DNA of 12,021 nt from Negativicutes bacterium (GTDB lineage: Bacteria; Bacillota_C; Negativicutes; Sporomusales_B; JARLHX01). Of this stretch, positions 1 through 5,099 are shown in pieces (position 1 is the first letter of the stretch; each line of letters starts with the position of its first letter). Position numbers and translations under genes: made by a program. The notes under the pieces are model-generated. The model was not told the DNA's origin. It ran no database searches and saw only the letters and a program-made list of their open reading frames with translations. The DNA lies in NCBI GenBank assembly GCA_031292035.1, contig JARLHX010000058.1, positions 1 through 12,021 on the forward strand, written 5' to 3'.

Positions 1-2
1 CG

Positions 3-473
3 GACATCCGGTTGCTGTCCGCAGATGATTTGAAGATTCCGAGAATGCAGGAACCGTTTCAATGGCAGATGGACATTGGCCAGCGGCAAAAAATCGGCGT
101 TATTCCCAACCGGGTTCTCGGCTTGGAATTCAATGGCAAAACATCCTTGTATTGCCTCGAAGCTGACCGAGGCACCATGCCCGTTACCCGTGGCCGTCTC
201 GATCAAACCAGTTTCCAGCGAAAATTATTCGCCTACGAAGCCACTTGGTCCCAAAACCTTCACCGCACGCGGTATGGCTGGCAGCGTTTCCGGGTGCTGA
301 CCGTCACCAGCAGTAGTCAACGGGTTCAAGGAATGAAAGAGGCGTGCCAGGGATTGACGCACGGTCATGGCCTGTTCTTATTTCTGGATATGGCGAATTT
401 GACAGAAAATGGCGACATCCTGAGAAGCCAGTGGCTGACCTGCCAGCTGGACAAAACCGAGGTTTTGACATAA
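3..473 (+). CDS. Replication-relaxation family protein, C-terminal part (5' end outside window)
   Basis: The frame is open to the left edge, so the gene starts upstream. A TTG at 12 is the first possible internal start, but no ribosome site precedes it. The visible part is about 156 residues and ends at TAA 471-473. It carries the pattern I associate with the replication-relaxation (Replic_Relax) family: a V-I-P-N-R strand followed by G-L-E-F, then C-L-E-A-D-R-G-T-M-P, a Q-R-K-L-x-A-Y-x-x-x-W helix, and a later F-R-V-L-T-V-T strand. Proteins of this family occur on plasmids and conjugative elements and have been linked to plasmid copy-number and relaxation functions. Their fold resembles a winged helix plus a nuclease-like core, and the C-terminal half seen here would be the core. 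It is followed by 125 bp of leader before the primase gene on the same strand. The family call is by motif memory only. Confidence 0.6.
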   Translation, partial: DIRLLSADDLKIPRMQEPFQWQMDIGQRQKIGVIPNRVLGLEFNGKTSLYCLEADRGTMPVTRGRLDQTSFQRKLFAYEATWSQNLHRTRYGWQRFRVLTVTSSSQRVQGMKEACQGLTHGHGLFLFLDMANLTENGDILRSQWLTCQLDKTEVLT

Positions 474-518
474 TTGCCATTTCGTTGCGGACTCTCGTCA
501 CCCTCTGGTTTGGATTTT

Positions 519-591
519 TATTTCATGGTAGCGTACGATCAGAAGCCGGATTCCCCGGCTTTGTTCCCCTGAAACAGCACATTGAAAGGAG
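519..591 (+). promoter_or_regulatory. Leader of the primase operon: hairpin plus Shine-Dalgarno
   Basis: Between the replication-relaxation gene and the primase start there is a TATTTC box (519-524), a possible -10 TACGAT (534-539), a 7-bp hairpin AAGCCGG (543-549) / CCGGCTT (555-561) with a 5-base loop, and the ribosome site AAAGGAG (585-591), seven bases before ATG 599. The order TATTTC, -10-like box, GC hairpin, AAAGGAG is the same as in the two leaders before the genes at 3259 and 3700, although the sequence is not closely related. The hairpin lacks a T-run, so it is unlikely to be a terminator. Confidence 0.4.
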
Positions 592-598
592 TATTCCT

Positions 599-1654
599 AT
601 GCCCAAGAAACCGTTCGTTGATTTTCGGGACATCCGTTCCCGGATCACCATGGAACAGGTGTTGGAACACTACGGTGTTCTTCATACGTTCAAACGCGCC
701 GGCGACCGCCTGAGTGGGCCATGCCCCATTCACGGCGGCAGCAACCCCTCGCAATTCCGGGTGGATACGGAGAAAAACGTCTGGAATTGCTTTAGCGAGT
801 GCAAGCACGGCGGCAACGTGCTCGACTTCATCGCTCGTAAAGAGAGCATCTCCATTCACGACGCAGCCATCAAAGCCTGTGAATGGTTCAACATCCCGTT
901 GGAGGAGGTGAAAACCAACCCGCAATCGGCGCCGGATGCCGAGGATCATGCTCCCCTGGACCCAAAGGCCACGTCCGCGCCGGTAGCGCCGGTGAAGCCG
1001 AATGGCAGCCATCCGGGGGATGATGGCAGTCCGCAAGGACCGCCGAATCCACCGTTGAAGTTCAAACTGGAAAAGCTGAACCGCTCCCATCCGTATTTTG
1101 AGGAACGTGGCATCACCTTGGAAACCGTGATCGATTTCGGCCTTGGCTTTTTCACCGGTGACAAGGGCTTGATGGTTGGACGCATTGTCATCCCGATCAA
1201 CAATGTCAACGGCGAACTCGTAGCGTATGCCGGTCGTTGGCCGGGTACACCGCTCAACGCCGACACGTCGAAATACAAGCTCCCGACCGGATTTCGGAAG
1301 GGGCAGGAATTGTTCAATCTTGATCGTGCGGTCAAAGAGCCGGCGGACAAACCGATGATTATTGTTGAGGGCTTTTTCGATGCGGTCAAATTGCACCAGA
1401 ACGGTTGGCATAAAGTTGTCGCCCTCATGGGCAGCACAATGACCGCCGCGCAGGAGGAATTGATCCACCAGCACACAAACTCCTGCAGCCATGTCGTTGT
1501 CATGCTCGACGAGGACGACGCCGGCCGAGCTGGCCGCGAGGATGTGGCCGCCCGGCTGTCCAAGCTTTGCTACGTGAAAATCCATGTCTTTGACCGGCCG
1601 GACATGCAACCGGAGCACTTGACGGCCGAAGACGTGAAACAATTGTTCCAGTGA
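599..1654 (+). CDS. Plasmid-type DNA primase: CHC2 zinc finger and Toprim domain
   Basis: A 351-aa protein. The start is ATG 599 because AAAGGAG lies at 585-591; a longer in-frame opening upstream has no ribosome site. Residues 17-90 form a CHC2-type zinc finger with C42, H45, C64 and C68, where the last pair is spaced CX3C instead of the usual CX2C. This is the DNA-template-reading module of DnaG-like primases. A proline- and alanine-rich linker (about 106-150) follows, then a core that includes a Toprim fold: E257 in V-E-G-F-F-D and the D304-E-D306-D-A-G-R pattern are the expected metal ligands. The protein is much shorter than chromosomal DnaG (about 600 aa) and has no helicase-binding tail, so it is the element's own primase-like enzyme, probably making primers during replication or after strand transfer. 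It heads an operon with the next two genes. Confidence 0.88.
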   Translation: MPKKPFVDFRDIRSRITMEQVLEHYGVLHTFKRAGDRLSGPCPIHGGSNPSQFRVDTEKNVWNCFSECKHGGNVLDFIARKESISIHDAAIKACEWFNIPLEEVKTNPQSAPDAEDHAPLDPKATSAPVAPVKPNGSHPGDDGSPQGPPNPPLKFKLEKLNRSHPYFEERGITLETVIDFGLGFFTGDKGLMVGRIVIPINNVNGELVAYAGRWPGTPLNADTSKYKLPTGFRKGQELFNLDRAVKEPADKPMIIVEGFFDAVKLHQNGWHKVVALMGSTMTAAQEELIHQHTNSCSHVVVMLDEDDAGRAGREDVAARLSKLCYVKIHVFDRPDMQPEHLTAEDVKQLFQ

Positions 1655-1666
1655 ACGGAAGCTGTT

Positions 1667-1996
1667 ATGGACGTTCATTGCACAACCTGTGGCGAACCGT
1701 GGGATGTTTACCATCTCCGGTTTGACGCCATTTATGAAACAGACCTCGACCCGGCAGAGGCGAAGGCTTGGACGGAATTGCCGCCCAAGCTAAAGCTGAC
1801 GCAGCGGTATCGCGAGAAATTCGAGGCCGTCGGCTATCAATTCGGCACTTCGGTGCTGAATGTCATTCGGTGCCCGGCGTGCCCGAAACATGCCAAGACT
1901 GATCCCGACCAAGCCGCGCTGAAGGCCGGCATCGTCGAGATTCTTGGCGACGACGAAGATGGCATCGCCGCCACTATGGAGGATTTCGGCTTATGA
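1667..1996 (+). CDS. Small four-cysteine (zinc-ribbon-like) protein of unknown function
   Basis: A 109-aa protein starting 12 bases after the primase stop, with GGAAG upstream of ATG 1667. I do not recognise a named family. Two CX2C knuckles are visible, C5/C8 near the start and C69/C72 in the C-terminal half. They are separated by a charged, mostly helical stretch, which suggests one zinc ion held by a split ribbon. The end (residues 92-105) is acidic. It overlaps the next start codon by ATGA, so it is very probably translated with the primase and the 95-aa protein. A role alongside primase in DNA handling is a guess from position only. Confidence 0.7.
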   Translation: MDVHCTTCGEPWDVYHLRFDAIYETDLDPAEAKAWTELPPKLKLTQRYREKFEAVGYQFGTSVLNVIRCPACPKHAKTDPDQAALKAGIVEILGDDEDGIAATMEDFGL

Positions 1997-2280
1997 GTGC
2001 ATATTCACATCCGACCGCCAAGTTCCGCCTTGGCCGAATCGTTTCGACTCCCGGTGCGCTGGCACGGTTAACCCAGGAGGACATTCTGCTTGGGATTCAG
2101 CGGCACCAAGCCGGCGACTGGGGCGACCTCGATAACGAAGATCGTCAAGCCAATGACCAGGCGCTGGTGAACGGCACACGGATTCTTTCGGTCTTCCACG
2201 CCGTCAACGGCACCACATTCTGGCTGATCACCGAAGCTGACCGTGCGGTCACCACCGTATTGCTGCCGGAAGATTACTGA
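1993..2280 (+). CDS. 'Plasmid-related' conserved small protein
   Basis: A 95-aa protein whose ATG overlaps the upstream stop (ATGA, 1993-1996). It resembles a conserved small protein often annotated 'plasmid related protein' or hypothetical on plasmids and integrative elements. Recognisable marks are F-R-L-G-R-I-V-x-T-P-G-A near residue 11, G-D-W-G-D-L at 41-46, W-L-I-T-E-A-D-R at 77-84 and the terminal V-T-T-V-L-L-P-E-D-Y. From memory, such proteins commonly sit near ArdC-like and RadC-like genes, as here. No enzymatic motif or membrane segment is visible and the biochemical function is unknown. It is the last gene of the primase operon; a terminator begins 8 bases after its stop. Confidence 0.75.
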   Translation: MSAYSHPTAKFRLGRIVSTPGALARLTQEDILLGIQRHQAGDWGDLDNEDRQANDQALVNGTRILSVFHAVNGTTFWLITEADRAVTTVLLPEDY

Positions 2281-2287
2281 AATCACA

Positions 2288-2311
2288 CCTCTCCCACGCG
2301 GAGAGGTTTTT
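2288..2311 (+). terminator. Rho-independent terminator of the primase operon
   Basis: Perfect 7-bp stem CCTCTCC (2288-2294) / GGAGAGG (2300-2306) with a 5-base loop, followed at once by TTTTT (2307-2311). The sequence from CACACCTCTCC through the T-run closely resembles the hairpin at 3591-3608, so it is a repeated terminator cassette. Confidence 0.88.
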
Positions 2312-2418
2312 ATCTTGGCCAATTCTTGTCGGCCAGTTACTTTTCCTTGAACAGCGAATCCTTAGCCCCGCCATCCGGCAACGAGCGCGCAAGATATCCA
2401 ATTTTCTGGCTTGGCAAT

Positions 2419-2844
2419 TCAGCCGGGCAGTTTCTGGTTTAGCAGTTCAGAAATGGTCTGGGTCAGCTCTTGCCTGGAGAAGGGCTTTTCCAGATAACCA
2501 GCCGCACCGGCAGCCAATACTCGCGGTCTGGTGGTAGTTCCATCGTTGGCGGACATCATCACAATTGGAACCCCTTTGAGTTCCGATTGCTGCTGGATCA
2601 GGGCCAAAGACATCAAGCCTTCACGAATTCCAGGTCCGTCGTTGTTCATGTAAATGTCACATTTGAAGTCGAGCACGATCAGGTTTGGTACTACCTTGCG
2701 GGCCATGTTCACCGCTTCTTCGATTTCGCTGCAAATGACCACTTTGTGCCCACATCTTTGCAACACCGCACCACAAAGACGTTGGATCTGATAATGATCG
2801 TCCACCACCAGGATTTTGCTGGACTTTGCTTCTGCTTCGCTCAT
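2419..2844 (-). CDS. Stand-alone response regulator (receiver domain only)
   Basis: A 141-aa protein on the minus strand, ATG at 2844, with an AAGGTAGG-type ribosome site upstream. It is one CheY-like receiver domain: acidic pair D15-D16, phospho-acceptor D59 at the end of the third strand, S98 in the switch position, aromatic Y117 and invariant K120-P121. There is a short hydrophilic N-terminus and no output domain. One oddity is a lengthened D59-to-helix segment (about residues 61-75, with two asparagines and an aspartate-glycine). No histidine kinase is encoded in the window, so its partner must lie elsewhere. It would work by protein-protein contact after phosphorylation. It stands alone and is transcribed against the backbone operons on both sides. 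An orphan receiver inside plasmid backbone genes is unusual. Confidence 0.92.
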   Translation of the reverse strand: MSEAEAKSSKILVVDDHYQIQRLCGAVLQRCGHKVVICSEIEEAVNMARKVVPNLIVLDFKCDIYMNNDGPGIREGLMSLALIQQQSELKGVPIVMMSANDGTTTRPRVLAAGAAGYLEKPFSRQELTQTISELLNQKLPG

Positions 2845-2965
2845 GAATTCGAACCTACCTTACAGCTGGCAGGAAGTCAAAAAACAATGAGGATTGCTTA
2901 CGCCCGTCGCAATCAGGCTGGGTTACTAACTAGTCGTTCTGAAGCCTGAAACGCGCATGGCAAAC

Positions 2966-2999
2966 AGCGCAAGGAACTAGTTCCTGTCACAATTGCGCT
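2966..2999. promoter_or_regulatory. Nested inverted repeat with perfect 14-bp palindrome
   Basis: An outer 7-bp inverted repeat AGCGCAA (2966-2972) / TTGCGCT (2993-2999) encloses a perfect palindrome AGGAACTAGTTCCT (2972-2985). As single-stranded DNA or RNA it could fold as an outer stem with an inner GGAA-CTAG-TTCC hairpin and an eight-base unpaired side. It may be a dimeric repressor operator or part of a replication or transfer origin. Function is inferred only. Confidence 0.45.
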
Positions 3000-3029
3000 C
3001 CGTTGGTCTTTATATTGCCAAGGAGGGAT

Positions 3030-3107
3030 ATGGGCTTCACGCTCCTCGATCTGATCGTTTTGGCGAGCCTTCACAATGAGAGTTTTACAAGCCGATTTTC
3101 CGTTTGA
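3030..3107 (+). CDS. Possible 25-aa leader peptide or tiny protein
   Basis: An ATG at 3030 is preceded by the strong Shine-Dalgarno AGGAGG (3021-3026), but only three bases separate them, which is tighter than usual. The frame runs 25 codons to TGA 3105-3107 and starts M-G-F-T-L-L-D-L-I-V-L-A, giving a short hydrophobic first half. AGGAG (3021-3025) could pair with CTCCT (3042-3046) and mask the ribosome site. No family can be recognised at this length. It could be a real small protein, a translated leader for 3259, or chance. Confidence 0.2.
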   Translation: MGFTLLDLIVLASLHNESFTSRFSV

Positions 3108-3140
3108 AGCAAGCGGCGATTAAACTCAGGGCGTTTTTGT

Positions 3141-3258
3141 TTATCCACACACACGCGAACGGGCAGTTTTATTTCGGAGTAAAATTGGAGTCAGACTTCC
3201 GCTGCCCGTCGCAACGGGGCGTCCTCAGACTTCAAGCCAAAACCAAAAGGAGTTCACC
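3141..3258 (+). repeat. Duplicated regulatory leader, copy A (DnaA box, -10, hairpin, RBS)
   Basis: The 118 bp before ATG 3259 match the 118 bp before GTG 3700 over most of their length, with small gaps. Shared elements in order: TTATCCACA (3141-3149, a perfect DnaA-box match), a CGGG-AG-TTT segment, TATTTCG (3170-3176), TAAAAT (3180-3185, likely -10), a hairpin within 3199-3218 (CCCGT / ACGGG, or the alternative pairing with GCAACGG), GACTTCA, CCAAAACC, and AAAAGGAG (3245-3252) six bases before the start. In this copy the terminator stem present in copy B is lost. Confidence 0.75.
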
Positions 3259-3561
3259 ATGAAAAAACGAGTTTGCGCCAAACGCGATGTCATTGACCCA
3301 GACCAAACCGAGTTCGGGATCATTTGGCAATTATTCAGCCATCCGTTTCGGTTGCGAGCCGGCGATGTCATCCGGTTCAACGATCGGCTTTGCCGGGTCG
3401 TTCGCGTCAACGAATGTGCGGCAGTAGTGATCATGAACCGTCCGGTCAGGGATTTTAAGACCCGGTTTGACAAGCCGGTTCGATTCCAGCCGCCGCCAGC
3501 GTTGTTCCGCATCTCGCCCAACGCCGAGGCCGAAATCTTGAACCGCAAGGGCGTCCGCTAA
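3259..3561 (+). CDS. Conserved-looking small protein of unknown function (100 aa)
   Basis: ATG 3259 has the excellent ribosome site AAAAGGAG six bases upstream, so this is very likely a real gene. I do not recognise a named family. The middle (about residues 31-75) alternates short hydrophobic strands with turns (R-A-G-D-V-I-R-F, then R-V-V-R-V, then A-V-V-I-M), suggesting a small beta-barrel. The protein is basic at both ends and has no membrane segment. It forms its own short unit between a promoter-bearing leader and the terminator at 3591. It shares that leader with the ArdC-like gene, which suggests common control and perhaps expression at the same stage of the element's life cycle, for example on entry into a new cell. 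Confidence 0.75.
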   Translation: MKKRVCAKRDVIDPDQTEFGIIWQLFSHPFRLRAGDVIRFNDRLCRVVRVNECAAVVIMNRPVRDFKTRFDKPVRFQPPPALFRISPNAEAEILNRKGVR

Positions 3562-3581
3562 CACGGATTTTTAGCGGACAG

Positions 3582-3699
3582 TTATCCACACCTCTCCTGA
3601 CGGGGAGGTTTCTATTTCGCGGTAAAATGGGTTCAGGCATCCGTTGCCCGTTGCAACGGTTGGCACTTTGACTTCATCCAAAACCGAAAGGAGTTCCCC
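3582..3699 (+). repeat. Duplicated regulatory leader, copy B (DnaA box, terminator, -10, hairpin, RBS)
   Basis: Second copy of the leader at 3141-3258. It holds TTATCCACA (3582-3590), a terminator stem (3591-3608), TATTTCG (3613-3619), TAAAAT (3623-3628), the hairpin CCGTTGC (3641-3647) / GCAACGG (3653-3659) with an alternative palindrome CCGTTGCAACGG (3648-3659), GACTTCA, CCAAAACC and AAAGGAG (3687-3693). The two mutually exclusive hairpins are conserved between copies with covarying-looking differences, so the RNA structure may matter. From TTATCCACA to the start codon the distance is 118 bp in both copies. Confidence 0.75.
3591..3616 (+). terminator. Terminator after the 100-aa gene
   Basis: Stem CCTCTCC (3591-3597) / GGGGAGG (3602-3608), 7 pairs including one G-T, loop TGAC, followed by TTTCTATTT. 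It closely resembles the terminator at 2288-2311. It lies inside leader copy B, directly upstream of that leader's probable -10 box. Confidence 0.75.
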
Positions 3700-4593
3700 G
3701 TGAATACCTACGACCGTATCACCGAACGCATCATTGACCTGTTGAGCCAAGGCACCGTTCCCTGGCACAAACCATGGAAGGCCAGCACCGGCCTGCCCCG
3801 GAATCTTATCAGCAAAAAACCGTATCGCGGCATTAATGTGTTCCTGCTCATGGCCATGAGCTACGAATCGCCCTGCTGGCTCACGTTCCGTCAGGCCATC
3901 CAGCTTGGCGGCAGCGTGAAGAAAGGCGAGAAATCCTGTCCCGTCGTCTTCTGGAAACAGATGGATGTTACGGACAAGGAATCCGGCGAAGCCCAGAAAA
4001 TTCCGATGCTCCGCCTGTATCACGTCTTTAATGCCGCCCAGTGCGACGGCCTTCAGACCGAACCGGCAAACGAAGAAATTCACCTTGCCGTCACCAAACC
4101 GGCGGAAATCGTGGCGAACATGCCGCAGCCGCCGGTCATCAAGCACGGCATGGCCAGGGCGTTCTATTCGCCGATGGATGACTATGTCGGAATGCCTGAG
4201 CAAGGTCGGTTTGAGAACGAGGACAGCTATCATGCGACCCTCTTTCACGAACTTGTCCATTCCACCGGCCACGCCTCACGGCTGAACCGCCCCAGCATCA
4301 CGGGACGTACTGGATTCGGCTCCGATCCGTATTGCAAAGAGGAATTGGTCGCCGAAATGGGCAGCGCGTTTCTGTGCGGCCACGCCGAGATAGACGGGCG
4401 GACGATTGACAACGCCGCCGCCTACATCGGCGGCTGGTTGAAACAATTGCAGAACGACCGGACGCTCATCGTCCACGCGGCGGCACAGGCGCAAAAGGCA
4501 GCGGACTTCATCCTTGGGCATAGCCATGAAGATTTGGTGGTCGGCTCCACGGAAAAAACCGCGTTGCCACCACCCATGGAGGTGTGCGCATGA
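3700..4593 (+). CDS. ArdC-like anti-restriction protein (ssDNA-binding domain plus zincin-like domain)
   Basis: A 297-aa protein starting at GTG 3700, with AAAGGAG six bases upstream. Residues 1 to about 125 are the ArdC N-terminal ssDNA-binding domain: Y4-D-R-I-T near the start, P21-W-H-K-P-W26, Y42-R-G-I-N46, W-L-T-F near 60-63, and G-G-S-V-K-K-G-E at 70-77. The C-terminal half is a zincin-like metallopeptidase domain with H183-E-L-V-H187 and a downstream E-E-L-V-A-E helix (214-219) that should give the third metal ligand. ArdC proteins coat incoming single-stranded plasmid DNA and counter host restriction after conjugation. The length matches the family. It is translationally coupled (ATGA) to the RadC-like gene and shares its leader with the 3259 gene, which fits expression soon after entry. 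The identification of both domains is secure; the activity is inferred. Confidence 0.9.
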   Translation: MNTYDRITERIIDLLSQGTVPWHKPWKASTGLPRNLISKKPYRGINVFLLMAMSYESPCWLTFRQAIQLGGSVKKGEKSCPVVFWKQMDVTDKESGEAQKIPMLRLYHVFNAAQCDGLQTEPANEEIHLAVTKPAEIVANMPQPPVIKHGMARAFYSPMDDYVGMPEQGRFENEDSYHATLFHELVHSTGHASRLNRPSITGRTGFGSDPYCKEELVAEMGSAFLCGHAEIDGRTIDNAAAYIGGWLKQLQNDRTLIVHAAAQAQKAADFILGHSHEDLVVGSTEKTALPPPMEVCA

Positions 4594-5051
4594 AAACAAT
4601 CCATCCCAAGGAATTCAAAGTCATGGCGCTGCGGGATTGTCCCGTGCCCAGCGACATGCTCGTGTGCGAGACGCCCGATCACGCTGCCGCCTACTGGCGC
4701 CTGCATATCGAAACGCATCCATACTTCAATGCGGAATGCGAATGTTTCGTGGTGCTGCTCCTTAATGTGCGCAAGCGCGTAAAGGGGCACCAACTTGTCT
4801 CCATTGGCTTGATGGACACCTTGCTTGTGCATCCGCGCGAGGTCTTTCGCACGGCCATCGTTGGCGCCGCATCCTGCATCGTGTTGATGCATAATCATCC
4901 CAGCGGGGAGCCGCAGCCGTCCGAGGCGGACATCAAAGTGACCCGTGATTTGATTCACGCTGGCCAGCTCTTAAAAATCGAAGTGATTGACCACGTCATT
5001 ATTGGCAAACCAAATCACTGTAGCCTGCGCTCGCTTGGCTATTTCTATTAG
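4590..5051 (+). CDS. radC: Short RadC-like protein with JAB/MPN+ metalloprotease domain
   Basis: A 153-aa protein. ATG 4590 is chosen because GGAGG (4578-4582) lies seven bases upstream and the codon overlaps the ArdC-like stop (ATGA); a GTG at 4584 is closer to that site and less likely. The protein is essentially only the RadC C-terminal JAB domain: F-V-V-L-L-L-N strand, then the signature H101-N-H103-P-S-G followed by S111 and D114, the zinc-binding JAMM pattern. The N-terminal helix-hairpin-helix of chromosomal RadC (about 220 aa) is missing, as is usual for plasmid and prophage copies. Despite the name, a DNA-repair role is not established, and such proteins recur beside anti-restriction genes on mobile elements. 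It ends nine bases before a strong terminator. Confidence 0.9.
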   Translation: MKTIHPKEFKVMALRDCPVPSDMLVCETPDHAAAYWRLHIETHPYFNAECECFVVLLLNVRKRVKGHQLVSIGLMDTLLVHPREVFRTAIVGAASCIVLMHNHPSGEPQPSEADIKVTRDLIHAGQLLKIEVIDHVIIGKPNHCSLRSLGYFY

Positions 5052-5059
5052 CCAAAATC

Positions 5060-5085
5060 AACCCCGACCATTACTGGCCGGGGTT
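5060..5085. terminator. Bidirectional terminator between radC and the NACHT gene
   Basis: Stem AACCCCG (5060-5066) / CGGGGTT (5079-5085), extended past one mismatch by CC (5068-5069) / GG (5076-5077). It sits in the short gap between two converging genes and is followed by T-rich sequence on both strands (CATTGTTATTG to the right, TTGATTTT on the minus strand), so it can end transcription from either side. Confidence 0.8.
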
Positions 5086-5099
5086 CATTGTTATTGTCC

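Larger units (their letters stand above)
2845..3140. other. Gene-poor divergent intergenic region
   Basis: This stretch separates the minus-strand response regulator from the plus-strand 100-aa gene. I see no convincing longer gene. It holds an imperfect stem CAGGCT (2914-2919) / AGCCTG (2943-2948), two copies of AACTAGT (2928-2934 and 2975-2981), the nested inverted repeat at 2966-2999, a tiny reading frame with a strong ribosome site (3030-3107), and leads into the DnaA-box leader at 3141. The density of dyad symmetry suggests a regulatory or origin-type region instead of decayed coding sequence. Confidence 0.5.

Noticed and set aside
344..598. In-frame extension of the primase upstream to 344
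   Set aside because: It overlaps the replication-relaxation gene, has no ribosome site, and AAAGGAG at 585-591 fixes the start at 599.
539..1714. Long minus-strand open frame (391 codons) across the primase gene
   Set aside because: The plus strand encodes a recognisable CHC2/Toprim protein with a good ribosome site; the opposite frame has no motif and is a shadow.
2470..2949. 159-codon plus-strand frame opposite the response regulator
   Set aside because: The minus strand encodes a complete receiver domain; this is its antisense shadow.
3141..3590. Iteron-type replication origin
   Set aside because: Only two DnaA-box matches, each inside a duplicated gene leader, with no tandem iterons; the leader explanation is better supported.
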